Origin: Pirellulales bacterium
Lineage (GTDB): Bacteria > Planctomycetota > Planctomycetia > Pirellulales > JALHPA01
Reading direction: 5' to 3'
Assembly (NCBI GenBank): GCA_033762255.1
Contig: JANRLT010000065.1
Coordinates: forward strand, 186,001-250,000
DNA: 64,000 nucleotides
The notes beneath the pieces are model-generated. The model was not told the origin of the DNA and made no database searches. It was given only the letters and a program-made list of their open reading frames with translations. Position numbers and translations under genes: made by a program. Positions within the stretch are counted from its first letter, which is position 1. Each line of letters begins with the position of its first letter. This document shows, one piece after another, positions 28,022-38,392 of this stretch.

Positions 28022-29548
28022 ATGTCCGCCGATACCGCCAGCACTTCCGCCGTCGCCGATGAAACCATGTCTTCGGATCAAGAACCCCAGGTCAAACTCA
28101 ACCTGGATGTAAACGTGGAAACATTGGGGGCCTGCCAACGGCGGGTCAAGGTGACCATTCCTCCCCAGGACATCGAACGGTACTTTGACCAGGCGATTGG
28201 CGAGGTACTGCCCAAGGCGGCGATTCCCGGTTTTCGCATTGGCAAAGCGCCGCGCAAACTGGTGGAGTCCCGCTTTCGCAAGGATGTGGCCGAACAGGTC
28301 AAGGGACAGTTGCTGATGGACAGCATCGCCCAGGCGACTGACGATCAAAAGCTGTCGGCAATTAGCGAGCCGGACTTGGATCTGGCCGCGATTGAATTAC
28401 CCAACGCCGGACCGCTGACATTTGAATTTAAGCTGGAAGTCCGCCCCGAGTTTGACATGCCCCAGTGGCGGGGACTTCACATTGATCGTCCCGTGCGGGA
28501 ATTTACCCCGGGTGACATTGACCAGCAGCTAAAAAATATCTTGCGGCGGCATGGCCGGTTGGTCCCCCACGACAATCCGGCTCAATTGGGTGACTACCTG
28601 ACGCTTAATATCACGTTTAGCCACAATGGCCAGCAAATATCGCAATTGACGGAACAACAATTGTGTCTGCGGGCGGTATTGAGCCTGCGGGATGGCCGGA
28701 TTGACAACTTTGGGCAAACGTTGGTTGGCGCCGTCGCTGGTGACAAGCGTCAAACCACGGCGAATATTTCGGGTGATGCCCCCAATGAAGCCCTCCGGGG
28801 CCGACAGGTCGATGTGGAATTTGAAGTGCTCGACCTCAAGAAGCTGGAGATTCCCGACATGACGCCGCAATTTTTACGGGATATCGGTGACTTTCGGGAC
28901 GAGCAAGAATTGCGGGACTTTGTGTTGGTCGAGTTGAAAAAGCAACTTACCTATTATCAGCGGCAAAAGGCCCGCGAACAAATCACCGCCGCCCTTACCG
29001 CCAGCGCAAATTGGGAACTCCCCCCGGATATGCTCCGTCGCCAAAGCTACCGCGAGCTGCAACGCCAAGTGCTGGAACTGCAACGGAACGGCTTTACCGA
29101 TGATGTCATTAAAGCGCACGAGAATAATCTGCGGCAGAATGTGATTAAAGGAACCGCCCGCGCGATTAAGGAGCACTTTATTCTGGAGCGCCTGGCCGAG
29201 GATGAAAAAATTGAGGATACCCCGGATGATTACGAAGAAGAAATTCGGCTGATCGCCCAACAAACGGGCGAAAGCGTCCGCCGCGTGCGGGCCCGCCTGG
29301 AAAAACGGGATATGATGGACATCCTGCGCAATCAAATTATTGAGCGCAAGGCCATCGACCTGGTCCTTGCGCAGGCGACGTTCAAGGATGTCCCCTTTAT
29401 TAGCGAACGCTTTGAAACCGAAGCGGTGGATGAGTCCGCCACGGGCACCGAAGAATCGGAAATTCCCGACGCGGTCGAAGTAGCGGACAATAGCGGTCCC
29501 GCGCCGGGGATGAAGATGGCCGGACTGCCCGAGCCAGAACGCGAATAA
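28022..29548 (+). CDS. tig: Trigger factor (ribosome-bound chaperone)
   Basis: 508 residues, somewhat longer than the usual 430-450. The N-terminal ribosome-binding domain contains the signature IPGFRIGKAPRKLVESRF. The middle PPIase-like domain is diverged (GDYLTLNITFSHNGQ). The C-terminal chaperone arms follow (LRDFVLVELKKQLTYYQRQK, and later ERLAEDEKIEDTPDDYEEEI). It binds nascent chains at the exit tunnel. The extra length comes from a short polar N-terminal extension and a long disordered acidic tail. In many bacteria tig is followed by clpP; here an aminopeptidase follows after a terminator. Confidence 0.95.
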   Translation: MSADTASTSAVADETMSSDQEPQVKLNLDVNVETLGACQRRVKVTIPPQDIERYFDQAIGEVLPKAAIPGFRIGKAPRKLVESRFRKDVAEQVKGQLLMDSIAQATDDQKLSAISEPDLDLAAIELPNAGPLTFEFKLEVRPEFDMPQWRGLHIDRPVREFTPGDIDQQLKNILRRHGRLVPHDNPAQLGDYLTLNITFSHNGQQISQLTEQQLCLRAVLSLRDGRIDNFGQTLVGAVAGDKRQTTANISGDAPNEALRGRQVDVEFEVLDLKKLEIPDMTPQFLRDIGDFRDEQELRDFVLVELKKQLTYYQRQKAREQITAALTASANWELPPDMLRRQSYRELQRQVLELQRNGFTDDVIKAHENNLRQNVIKGTARAIKEHFILERLAEDEKIEDTPDDYEEEIRLIAQQTGESVRRVRARLEKRDMMDILRNQIIERKAIDLVLAQATFKDVPFISERFETEAVDESATGTEESEIPDAVEVADNSGPAPGMKMAGLPEPERE

Positions 29549-29613
29549 CCCTGCTCTCCGGCGGTCCAAATTACCCCCCGGGACGCACGGGGAATCTCAA
29601 GCTGTGCTATCAT

Positions 29614-29646
29614 ACGGGTCGCAAATTACTTGCGACCCGTTTTTTT
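29614..29646 (+). terminator. Rho-independent terminator of tig
   Basis: An 11-bp perfect stem, ACGGGTCGCAA with TTGCGACCCGT, loop ATTAC, followed by a run of T. It begins 65 bases after the tig stop. Confidence 0.92.
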
Positions 29647-29701
29647 GGTAGTTAGCGGATGCGGTGATTGACGTAACCTTTCCTCTGTGGAATCAACTGC
29701 C

Positions 29702-31168
29702 ATGCAACTTTCGGTGACAACCCAGGACCCGCTTTCCCTTGCCATCGATGCCCTGGTGGTGCCTTATTTCGCCGATCAACCCTGGACGGATTCCGCCGCG
29801 CGGTTGGATGCCGCCAACGGTGGGTTACTAACCAAATTGCGGGAAAGCGCCGAACTCACCGGAAAATTGTCGGAGACCACCCTGCTACACACCGCCACGG
29901 GTGCCGCCGCGCGGCTGGTGCTGCTAGTGGGGCTGGGCGAGCGGGAATTGCTCCACGCCGGGCGAGCCTATCAGGCCGCCGCAGCAGCAGCAAAAACCCT
30001 CGCCGCCAAGTCCCGACCCCAAGTCGCCTTTGCGGATGTGGAGAAGCTATTGCCGGATTTGCGGCCGCACGTAGTCGCGGGGGCCTTTAATGGAGGGCAG
30101 GGGCAGGATCTATATCGTCAGCAAAAAAAACTGTTCCCCGCCCAATCGTTGGTATTTGCCAACCTGGCCCCCGCTGATTTGCAAACCGGTCAAATTTTGG
30201 GGGAATCGATTTGGCTGACCCGAACCCTGATCAACCAGCCGGCGGACGTGATTTATCCCGAAAGTTTTGCCAACGAAGCCGCCCAGCAAGCTGCGCACTA
30301 TGGGTTGGAATGCGAAATTTGGGATCAACGGCGGCTAACGGAAGAACGCTGCGGCGCGCTGCTGGCCGTGGCCCGGGGGTCTTCACGGGAGCCACGGCTG
30401 GTGATCCTGCGTTACAACGGCGGTCCGGCCAACCAAGCTCCCGTGGCGCTTGTGGGTAAAGGGGTGACCTTTGATAGCGGCGGATTGTCGCTGAAGACCC
30501 CCGAAGGCATGTTGACCATGAAATGCGACATGAGCGGCGCCGCGACAGTCCTGGGGGCGATGTGCGCGATAGCCCGCCTGCGCTTGCCCGTGAATGTGCT
30601 GATGTTGGCCGGACTGGTCGAAAATATGACCGGTCCCGCCGCGTACAAGCTAGGAGATGTCTTGCACGCGCGGAATGGCAAAACCATCGAAATTCATAAT
30701 ACCGACGCTGAAGGGCGGTTGGTGTTGGCAGATGTGTTGGATGTGGCCTTGGAGCGCGGCGCGGCCAAAATTGTGGATTTGGCCACGCTTACCGGAGCGT
30801 GTGTGGTGGCCCTGGGTAATGATGTCGCGGGAGCCATGTCCAACCATGACGCCTGGCAAACTACGGTCCTGGCGGCGGCCAAACAAGCGGGAGAGCCAGT
30901 CTGGCCGCTTCCCATGTTTCCCGAATACGAAGAACAAATCCAAGGGTCTGTGGCGGATATCAAAAATGTCGGCGATGGACGCTGGGGGGGAGCCATTACC
31001 GCCGCAAAATTTTTGGAACAGTTTGTCGCGGGTCAACCGTGGGTGCATTTGGACATTGCAGGCCCCGCCTTTTCCGAAAAACCCAAGGCGTGGTTGGATG
31101 GCGGAGCCAGCGGGCTGTATGTCAGAACGTTGGTGGAGTTGGCCCAGAGTTTGGCTAAGCAGCCATAA
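29702..31168 (+). CDS. pepA: Leucyl aminopeptidase (M17 family)
   Basis: 488 residues. The C-terminal catalytic domain has the two-metal signatures GKGVTFDSGGLSLK and the exact M17 box NTDAEGRLVLADVL, and also CDMSGAATVLG. The N-terminal macro-like domain begins MQLSVTTQDPLSL. It removes N-terminal residues such as Leu from peptides in the cytoplasm. The ATG at 29702 is chosen over the GTG at 29687, because homologues start at this point. It stands alone between the tig terminator and a small membrane gene. Confidence 0.95.
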   Translation: MQLSVTTQDPLSLAIDALVVPYFADQPWTDSAARLDAANGGLLTKLRESAELTGKLSETTLLHTATGAAARLVLLVGLGERELLHAGRAYQAAAAAAKTLAAKSRPQVAFADVEKLLPDLRPHVVAGAFNGGQGQDLYRQQKKLFPAQSLVFANLAPADLQTGQILGESIWLTRTLINQPADVIYPESFANEAAQQAAHYGLECEIWDQRRLTEERCGALLAVARGSSREPRLVILRYNGGPANQAPVALVGKGVTFDSGGLSLKTPEGMLTMKCDMSGAATVLGAMCAIARLRLPVNVLMLAGLVENMTGPAAYKLGDVLHARNGKTIEIHNTDAEGRLVLADVLDVALERGAAKIVDLATLTGACVVALGNDVAGAMSNHDAWQTTVLAAAKQAGEPVWPLPMFPEYEEQIQGSVADIKNVGDGRWGGAITAAKFLEQFVAGQPWVHLDIAGPAFSEKPKAWLDGGASGLYVRTLVELAQSLAKQP

Positions 31169-31372
31169 GCGAGGCCAAGTTGCAAAAGCTGCTCTGGGAA
31201 ATTGTTTTATAGGAGTGGCTGTTCGCCGTTTAGTCTGAATTACCGCTGATATCGCGGGTAAAAATTCGGCAAGTTGCCGCCGACCCGCGAAAACGCGATT
31301 CCCTTCGCTGCCAACCCCCCGGTTGCTTGGTTGCTCGTGCACTGGCCAAATGTCGGAGGCTAGCGATTTTTC

Positions 31373-31648
31373 ATGTTTTTCTGGCTAGAATGGACATCTT
31401 ATGTGCTCGTCGGGCTGGCCGTGGGCTGGTATGTCGGAAAATTTTTGCGTGTTAATCGGGTAGGCGTCTTGGGGAATATGTTGGCGGGGGTGGTCGGAGC
31501 TATGCTGGGGGGATTGATTTTTCAAGTTTTTGCAATCATTTTGCAAGTTATCGGCAGTCTCTTATTTGCCATAATAGGTGCGTTTGCCGGATTAGTCGCC
31601 TTACGCTGGTTACAACTTCGCTGGCGGTATCGCCAATTTCGAAAATGA
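31373..31648 (+). CDS. Small GlsB/YeaQ/YmgE-like membrane protein
   Basis: 91 residues, mostly membrane. Three hydrophobic helices (about 5-22, 32-56, 60-80) separated by short Gly-rich turns (GVLGNMLAGVVGAMLGG). This layout and the GNMLAGVVGAMLGG phrase match the transglycosylase-associated (YeaQ/YmgE) group, a stress-linked membrane family with no proven enzyme activity despite its name. The C-terminus is basic (RWRYRQFRK), so it is probably cytoplasmic. Confidence 0.75.
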   Translation: MFFWLEWTSYVLVGLAVGWYVGKFLRVNRVGVLGNMLAGVVGAMLGGLIFQVFAIILQVIGSLLFAIIGAFAGLVALRWLQLRWRYRQFRK

Positions 31649-31796
31649 CAGTTGTCATATGCTCTAATCCTATACACGGTAAATGGTTATGGTATTTCGA
31701 GGGTATCCACTGACATTTCCCGCAGGTTTCCTGTTGGGGAATAATTTAGCGGCCTGAGACCGAAAATCAGATTAGAGAATTCTCGCGGAGCGTGTT

Positions 31797-32297
31797 GTGT
31801 CCTTGTCACCAAGCCAATTCCAGCGTTGGGTGTACGAGCATGGTCCATCCATGTATCGCCTGGCGTATCGTTTGGTCGGTGATCAGCACGAGGCGGAGGA
31901 TCTTGTGCAGGATGCCTTTCGTTCCGCGTGGAAAAGCCGTGAATCCTTTGACCAAGCTCGTGGCGAGCGGGCGTGGCTCACTGCCATCTTGCGACGGCGG
32001 GTGGTGGACCATTGGCGGCGCGAACCCCACGTGAATGTCGTTACGGCCGACACCCCGCCCGAAGTTAGCATCCCGGGTATTGACCCGTTGGCAAATGACT
32101 ACACCGACGAAATGCAACAGGCCCTAGGCACCTTACCCTTGGAGCTAAAAGAAACGCTGCTATTAGTTGTTGTGGCGGAACTAACACACCAGGAAGCGGC
32201 TGATTTGTTAAAGATTCCCCTGGGAACCGTGCTGTCGCGGGTCAGTCGGGCGCGCGCCCGTTTACGCGAGCATCTGCTGGCCAACAGCAAGGTATAG
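31797..32297 (+). CDS. ECF-type RNA polymerase sigma factor
   Basis: 166 residues from a GTG start preceded by GGAG. Region 2 is RLAYRLVGDQHEAEDLVQDA, then AFRSAWKSRESF. Region 4 is LPLELKETLLLVVVAELTHQ followed by EAADLLKIPLGTVLSRVSRA. There is no region 1 or 3, so it belongs to the extracytoplasmic function group, which directs RNA polymerase to a small regulon. The next gene, 67 bases downstream, encodes a membrane protein with a cytoplasmic N-terminus, which fits an anti-sigma partner. Confidence 0.93.
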   Translation: MSLSPSQFQRWVYEHGPSMYRLAYRLVGDQHEAEDLVQDAFRSAWKSRESFDQARGERAWLTAILRRRVVDHWRREPHVNVVTADTPPEVSIPGIDPLANDYTDEMQQALGTLPLELKETLLLVVVAELTHQEAADLLKIPLGTVLSRVSRARARLREHLLANSKV

Positions 32298-32364
32298 ACC
32301 CAGATCAGCGGAAAAATCACCTAGTTTATTTGTACTTTTTTCGATTGTAGAATGACGGCATAGC

Positions 32365-34728
32365 ATGTCCTCCTCCGCGGATTGGATCGACGCCGAACTT
32401 AACAGCCTTCCGGTTCCGGAGGATGTGCTGGCCAGGCTGCGCGAAGTTGGGACCTTTAGCGATGCTGACTTGGACGCGGCATTACGCGGCGTCCGCCCAC
32501 GTCTCTTATTGCGCGACCGGTTGCTGGCCATTGGCACCGGCACCGACGGTGATCTGGATGACGAATTACGAGCGGTGGCGGTTCCCGCGGATTTGCTTGA
32601 CCGTTGTCAAATGATTCCGTTGGAGACCCCCTCCACCAGGGCTATTCACGCACCAAAGTGGCGGCGAGTCGTCTGGGCGGCGCTTGCGGCGGCCGCCGCG
32701 ATTTTGGTAATGGCCCTGACCCGCGGACAATTTCCCCGTGAATGGGGTCAATTGGCGGATCGTTGGTTGGGCCCGGCTGGCCGCAACTTGGCCCACCATC
32801 CCGATGGGCCGCCAGTATTTGACCCAAAAAATAAAGAGCCGCTCCCTGGAATTCCCGGGGATCTGCCATCCCCCCCCGGTGGCGCTAGTTCGTCGGACCT
32901 TGCCCAGCAAGGTGACGACTCGCCTGATTTTTCTGGACTCGAAAATCAAATTCCCGCGGGGGATCCCTGGCCATTACCAAAGCTGCCGGTTGAATCACCG
33001 ATTGCGTTTAGTCCAGTGCCCGTCACCCCCGATTCCTCCGGCGGCGCCCCAGCGATGAGCGCCGCACCCTCTGTGCCAACGGCTAATCCGGGCAATCCCA
33101 CGGGTATCTTGGGGAACCAGCCCGGCTTTGGCACGACCGGGGATTTAATCAGCGTCACCGAACCACAACCCCGTGGCGTATTGCCGCCGCGCGTGCGGGA
33201 ATATGACTTAATGTTTCAGTTGCGGCAGGGGGTGCATCCGTTTGTGGCTCCCGCCGCTCATGCCGCGTTGGCCAGCAGCCAAGTTCCCTTGATCACTTCT
33301 GATACCAGTTATCAAGCGGCTTGGCGGGCCTTGCGACAGAAGCAACTCCCCTCCGCGGCCAGTATTCGCGTCGAGGACTTTTTAGCCGCGATGGATTACG
33401 AATTTGCCCCCCCTAGCCAGGGCAATCTTGCGCTGCGGACAGCCGCGGGACGGGCGCCCTGGCATCCAGCGAATATTCGCTTATTGCAGATCGGCGTGCA
33501 AACCGCCTCTACCCCCCGGATTACAACCACCCCCGCTCATTTGATCTGGGTGGTTGATCTGCGGGCAATCCGACTGCGTCGGGACCGCGAATCTTTATTG
33601 TTGGCGACTTGGCAAAAAATCAACTCCGAGCTATCAGCCCAGGATCACATCTCGGTGATTGGCTTTGATCAACAAGCCCAGGTTCTGGCGGAACGACTCT
33701 CTCCGGCGGATTTTGCCATTTGGCTGGACCGCGCCTTGGCGCAGCAGTTCAACGCCCCTGGCGGTATTTGGAATTTTTCCCCGGCGCCTCTCCCCACGGG
33801 CAAGGAAGTTCCCGCCACAACGTCGCGGCTGGGGTTTGTCCAGGCGGTGCTAGCCGCCCAGCGTGTTTCGGGCGCGGATGTAACTTCCCGCTCTTCAAAT
33901 TTTGACGCACAGGCCACCACGGATTCGACCCCGCGGGTATTGCTGGTGACGGGAGGTAACTGGCAACTGGGTAATGGCACAAATCCGGATATGGCGGAAT
34001 TTTCCGCCGCGGAACAAGCGGTGCGCGAATTGGTTACGCGGGGTGGTAGCTGGCGGGTGGTGGATCTGCGTCCGGCGGACGCCTTGGATCCGGTATTAAC
34101 CCACCTTGCCAGTTGGAATACCCCCCTGGCGGAAAATTCTCCCCAACTTGCCCCCCCGCCCGCGGTCGTTGTAGAGCATCCCGCTACCGTGCGCGAGCTC
34201 TCCAGTATTTGCCGCGCGGCGATCACCGGCAAATCGCAAATAGCGGCGCGGCATGTTAGCCTGCGGATAAAGTTTGACCCGCGCAGTGTCGCGTTGTATC
34301 GATTAATCGGGCATGAAGCGACGGCGCTGGCCAGTCTGACGCCTCCTCCACTGGAAGTGGACCTGCTCAGCGGTGACACCGCGACCGCCCTGTACGAGGT
34401 CGTGCTCCAGCCCGACGGCCCGGCCCAAATCGCCGTGGCGGAATTGCAGTGGAAAGACGACCAAGGGGAGACGCACACTCAGGTCCAGCCCGTCACCCGC
34501 CGTCAATTTGCGATTAGCTTTAATGAATCTCCCTGGTCGTTACAATTGGCCGCCTTTGCCGCGGAAACAGCCGAAATCTTGCGCGGCTCGTACTTTACGC
34601 CGGCGGGAGCGCATGATTGGCAGCAATTGCGGGAAGTCGCGGCCCGGATGTCCCCCCGCCTGCGAAATAAAGATTCCCTGCGGCAGCTAGAACAACTGTG
34701 GCGGGCGGTCCTGGCCGCGGAAAAATAG
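32365..34728 (+). CDS. Membrane protein with degenerate VWA domain, probable anti-sigma partner
   Basis: 787 residues. The first 90 form a helical cytoplasmic part; one membrane helix follows (WAALAAAAAILVMALT). Then comes a Pro/Gly-rich linker of about 150 residues. The outer part starts with a YfbK-like N-terminal segment (SIRVEDFLAAMDYEFAPPSQ) and continues with a VWA fold. The MIDAS signature DxSxS is absent: the strand reads HLIWVVDLRAIRLRRD, so metal binding there is doubtful. The fold prediction is inference from the order of strands and from ISVIGFDQQAQVL. Directly after an ECF sigma gene, it could hold the sigma factor at the membrane. The first 90 residues have no zinc-finger anti-sigma motif. 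Confidence 0.75.
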   Translation: MSSSADWIDAELNSLPVPEDVLARLREVGTFSDADLDAALRGVRPRLLLRDRLLAIGTGTDGDLDDELRAVAVPADLLDRCQMIPLETPSTRAIHAPKWRRVVWAALAAAAAILVMALTRGQFPREWGQLADRWLGPAGRNLAHHPDGPPVFDPKNKEPLPGIPGDLPSPPGGASSSDLAQQGDDSPDFSGLENQIPAGDPWPLPKLPVESPIAFSPVPVTPDSSGGAPAMSAAPSVPTANPGNPTGILGNQPGFGTTGDLISVTEPQPRGVLPPRVREYDLMFQLRQGVHPFVAPAAHAALASSQVPLITSDTSYQAAWRALRQKQLPSAASIRVEDFLAAMDYEFAPPSQGNLALRTAAGRAPWHPANIRLLQIGVQTASTPRITTTPAHLIWVVDLRAIRLRRDRESLLLATWQKINSELSAQDHISVIGFDQQAQVLAERLSPADFAIWLDRALAQQFNAPGGIWNFSPAPLPTGKEVPATTSRLGFVQAVLAAQRVSGADVTSRSSNFDAQATTDSTPRVLLVTGGNWQLGNGTNPDMAEFSAAEQAVRELVTRGGSWRVVDLRPADALDPVLTHLASWNTPLAENSPQLAPPPAVVVEHPATVRELSSICRAAITGKSQIAARHVSLRIKFDPRSVALYRLIGHEATALASLTPPPLEVDLLSGDTATALYEVVLQPDGPAQIAVAELQWKDDQGETHTQVQPVTRRQFAISFNESPWSLQLAAFAAETAEILRGSYFTPAGAHDWQQLREVAARMSPRLRNKDSLRQLEQLWRAVLAAEK

Positions 34729-35052
34729 CTCTTTTTCCCCCGTTCCGGGGGCGGCTGAACTTGCATCGCTGGTTTAGGGAATATAATGGAGTTGGCGTAG
34801 GGGATTTTGGGTTACTTGCCGTCGACTTGCAAAATATTCATTTTCAAGTCTGTGCGGCCGTCGGCGGTCGCCATCGGCCAGGCGCGTTATGCCTCTTTCC
34901 GCGCTGATTGATCCAAATGGTGTATTCCGGGTAGGACTATTCCCTATGTGCTGATTATTCCACGCTGTTTGCCACGTTTATCCCCCACCACATAACTCCG
35001 CTTGGCCTAAGTCAGTCCGGGCCGCGGAATTAGCAGAGGAAATCCTTTTGCC
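34729..35052. other. Intergenic, nothing recognised
   Basis: 324 bases before the TPR gene cluster. It presumably holds the promoter of that cluster. No repeat or hairpin of note. Confidence 0.5.
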
Positions 35053-38000
35053 ATGCCCAGTCCTCACGGAAGTATCTACCGGCGTTTGCAATGGGGATTG
35101 GCGCTGGGGCTAGGCGTTGCCATCAGCGTGGCGTGCTTGTCGGTCTGTTCGGGACTACAGGTCGGGGGGAATGTCCTGGGCGCGGAACCGCGTGACGAAT
35201 TTTTATCCGCGCTCAAGGCACGTAACTGGTTCGACGTGGCTGACCTGTATTTGCAAAAATTGATGTCGGATTCCCAGTTGACCCCCGAGCAAATAGCGGA
35301 TTTGCAGTATGAACAAGGGGCCATTCTGACCAGCAAAGCGCTCTCTTCGCGCGATCTGGCCGCGCGGGACGCGGATTTGGCCAAGGCGCAAACCGCGTTG
35401 AGCGAATTTGTCGCCAGCTCCCCCAATAGCGAGAAAATCCCCGCCGCCAAGACCGAACTCGCCCGCATTGCCTTTATGCGGGGACAGACCCTCCGCGTCA
35501 AAGGGGACAAACTGTCGCCCGACAAACGGGCCGAACCGTGGGACCAGGCCCGCGTGCAACTGCAACTCGCCGAAAAAATGCTCCAAGAAGTCGACGCGCT
35601 GTTTGTGGGGATCCTCAAACCCCTCAGCGACAAACTAGGCAAAGGCCAAGAACTCAACGACGAAGAGGAAGAACTAAAAAAGAAATTCTATCCATCGCTC
35701 ATCTTCGCCCGCAAACTCTTGGGCGAGACACTGTACGAGAAGGCCCACACTTATCCCGCAAATACCAAGGAAAGCGGCGATCTGTTGGAACAATCGACCA
35801 AATACTACTTGGATTTATATGACAAATTTGCGAGGAAATCCTCGCAAAAATACCCCGCCGGGTATGAGGCGGCCACGCTGGCCTGCCGTAATTTGCTGGA
35901 ACAAAAGAAATACGATGACACGCTGAAATTGGCCTGGGAAGTCCTGGAGCAAGAGGGCATTCCGCTGGTGATTGACCGGCAGTGCCTGAAGTACGCGTTT
36001 GAGGCGATTTTGCTGGGCGAGAAATCCAAGGAATCGTGGGGGCAGATCGATGAAGTCATGAAAACGCTGAATTTGATCCAGCGTCCCATCGAAGCGGACA
36101 TTGCCTATTTAGCGGCGGCGAACGCGGCCAAGAACGCGGCCGCGGCCAAGGACGAAAAGGAAAAAAAGGATTTCACGAATCGCGCGTTAAAGTGGCTGCG
36201 CGACACCATGCGGACCCGCCTGCAGCATGAATATTATGTGTCGGCCCGGGACTTGTATAAGCAACTGGGTGGCAAGGCCGGCGGCCAGCGCGAGGACAAG
36301 CCCTACGCCGATCTGCTGCGCGAGGCGGGAGTGGCCATCGACCAGTACAATCTGGCGCAGCAGGATTACAACCAAGGGAAGGACAACAAAGAAGAAGAAC
36401 CAAATTTAAAGGAAGCGGTCTCCGCCACGCGGGAAGCGGCCAAGGACGCGGTTTCGCAGGCCCTGGACGCGGCGACGATCGAGGCCAAGCCCGACGACCT
36501 GGCAAAGCTGCGCTTCTTTTTGTGCGCGGTTCATTTTGAAAGTAAAAACTATCCCGAGGCGGGCGTCCTGGCCGAGATGATCACGCTCAACACGCCGCAG
36601 GCCCCTATTGCCAAAAATGCCGCGCTGATCGCGATCGAGTCGTACCGTCTGCTGCGGCAGGAACTGGCCGAACTAAAAAAACAGCCAGCGGACGCCCCTC
36701 CCCCCGATTCTGAATCCCCGGTGACAAATAATAAAGCAACCCCGGCTGGAAATGCTCCCGCGGACGTGGCGTCCTCCGCCAACCTGGACAAGGAACTGCG
36801 CGGCATGACCCGCCGCATTCGCACGCTGGCGGACCATACCATTCGCACCTGGAGCGACAGCAAAGAAGCCGACACCGCGCGGATGATCATGCTGGCCGCG
36901 GCCATCGAGTTAAACGACCTGCCCGAGGCGACAAAAGTTTTAGCCGCGATCCCCCCCGCGTCCCCCCGCCTGGCGGAGGCCCAAATCCAACTGGGGACGA
37001 CCGCCGCCGTAAAGTATTTGCAGCGTAAATATCCTACTTCGGGAGAGGTCTTGGATGATCAAGATCCCGAACTGCAGCAACTGCGCAAACTGATTTTTGG
37101 CGGGTTGGACCAGGGACTGGCCGCCGCGCTCAAGGCTAAAAGTCTAGATCAGCGCGGCGTGTTGGGGGCGTATTTCTTGCTGCGGCTCTTATCTCGCGAC
37201 CCCGCTGGTTATGCGGCCGCGCTCCCCTTGATTGACGATCCCGACCAGGGTCTGGCCGGTAAATTTGAAAAATCGCCCGAAGACATTCCCGAGTCGATCA
37301 AATTTGACCTGGCACGGCTGGTTTTTCAGGCCTATTTATCCACCGGCAATACCGACGGAGCACTCAAAATGATCGATCGCCTACAGGCCGAGGCCGCGGG
37401 AGACCCCGCCAACGCGCAGCGCGTGCGCGGTGTCTTGCTGAATGGCGGGCGCGAGTTACTCGGCCAAATCAAAAAATTACGGGGCGAGGGGAACGACAAA
37501 CGCGCCGCGGAGCTATCCACCGCGCTGGATAACCTATTGTCCAAAGTCGCTGCCGGTACCGCGGACAACCCGCCTGAATACGCCACGCTGGCCTGGGTGG
37601 CGGATTCTTATCAGCAACTGGCGGGAAGTGCCGCCGAATCCAGCGATTTCCTGACCAAAGCCACTGAAATCTACCAAAAAATCATTGATCAAGGATCGGC
37701 GAATCCCCAGTACGCCAACGAAAAGCAATTGGAAGTGATCGAGGTCAAGCAAATCGGCTTGTTGCGGGCCAATGGTAAATTTCCCGAGGCCTACGAAAAA
37801 CTAAAAACCAAACTCGCCGCCAAGCCGACGCTGCTGGTGGCACAAAAAGAAGCCGCCTATACGCTGCAAAATTGGGCCGCCGCGACAAAGTCAGGGGACA
37901 AGGAAAAAACCAAACGCTACGTCCTGGCCGCCAATGGCGAACCGGACAAAGCAGGGAAACCGCTCATTTGGGGCTGGAACAAGATTTCCCGCACCATGTA

Positions 38001-38361
38001 CCAGCAAAAAGGCTTTCGAGAAAATGACGCGATAAAGGATTTATTCTTTGAGGCCCGCTACAATATGGCCCGCTGTATCTTTGAACGCGCGGCGGAACTG
38101 GACAAAAAGAAGCAAACCATCGAATACGAAAAAGCCAAGACCATCATTCGGCAGGACATGATCGACATTGATTCCCGTTTGGGCGGTCCCGACCGCCGGG
38201 CCGAATATGAAGATTTGACCAAAAAAATCCAACAGGCGCTGGGCCAGCCGACGATTGGCCTGCGGGAATTTCAAGCGGATGGGGCCGCGCCGGAACAACC
38301 GGCCAAATCCACCGCCGAAAAACCCGGTAACGCCAAAACCGCGCAAACTTCCGCCAAATAA
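35053..38361 (+). CDS. Large secreted TPR-type helical repeat protein
   Basis: 1102 residues with an N-terminal signal segment (LQWGLALGLGVAISVACLSV) and AEPRDEF at the probable cut. The body is made of degenerate TPR-like helix pairs (for example NWFDVADLYLQKLMSDSQLT, ANGKFPEAYEKLKTKLAAKP). It ends in a polar Ala/Lys/Pro tail. It begins a plus-strand run of five genes: two TPR proteins, ExbB and two ExbD. This suggests a periplasmic partner of a proton-driven Tol/Exb-like motor. The role in transport or envelope upkeep is inferred from context only. SD-like GAGGAAATCC lies before the ATG. Confidence 0.8.
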   Translation: MPSPHGSIYRRLQWGLALGLGVAISVACLSVCSGLQVGGNVLGAEPRDEFLSALKARNWFDVADLYLQKLMSDSQLTPEQIADLQYEQGAILTSKALSSRDLAARDADLAKAQTALSEFVASSPNSEKIPAAKTELARIAFMRGQTLRVKGDKLSPDKRAEPWDQARVQLQLAEKMLQEVDALFVGILKPLSDKLGKGQELNDEEEELKKKFYPSLIFARKLLGETLYEKAHTYPANTKESGDLLEQSTKYYLDLYDKFARKSSQKYPAGYEAATLACRNLLEQKKYDDTLKLAWEVLEQEGIPLVIDRQCLKYAFEAILLGEKSKESWGQIDEVMKTLNLIQRPIEADIAYLAAANAAKNAAAAKDEKEKKDFTNRALKWLRDTMRTRLQHEYYVSARDLYKQLGGKAGGQREDKPYADLLREAGVAIDQYNLAQQDYNQGKDNKEEEPNLKEAVSATREAAKDAVSQALDAATIEAKPDDLAKLRFFLCAVHFESKNYPEAGVLAEMITLNTPQAPIAKNAALIAIESYRLLRQELAELKKQPADAPPPDSESPVTNNKATPAGNAPADVASSANLDKELRGMTRRIRTLADHTIRTWSDSKEADTARMIMLAAAIELNDLPEATKVLAAIPPASPRLAEAQIQLGTTAAVKYLQRKYPTSGEVLDDQDPELQQLRKLIFGGLDQGLAAALKAKSLDQRGVLGAYFLLRLLSRDPAGYAAALPLIDDPDQGLAGKFEKSPEDIPESIKFDLARLVFQAYLSTGNTDGALKMIDRLQAEAAGDPANAQRVRGVLLNGGRELLGQIKKLRGEGNDKRAAELSTALDNLLSKVAAGTADNPPEYATLAWVADSYQQLAGSAAESSDFLTKATEIYQKIIDQGSANPQYANEKQLEVIEVKQIGLLRANGKFPEAYEKLKTKLAAKPTLLVAQKEAAYTLQNWAAATKSGDKEKTKRYVLAANGEPDKAGKPLIWGWNKISRTMYQQKGFRENDAIKDLFFEARYNMARCIFERAAELDKKKQTIEYEKAKTIIRQDMIDIDSRLGGPDRRAEYEDLTKKIQQALGQPTIGLREFQADGAAPEQPAKSTAEKPGNAKTAQTSAK

Positions 38362-38392
38362 CCCACCCGCCTCGCCAGCCTATCCCCCTATC

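Noticed and set aside
31797-34728. Sigma factor with zinc-finger anti-sigma
   Set aside because: No HxxxCxxC motif is present in the downstream protein, so only a general anti-sigma guess is kept.
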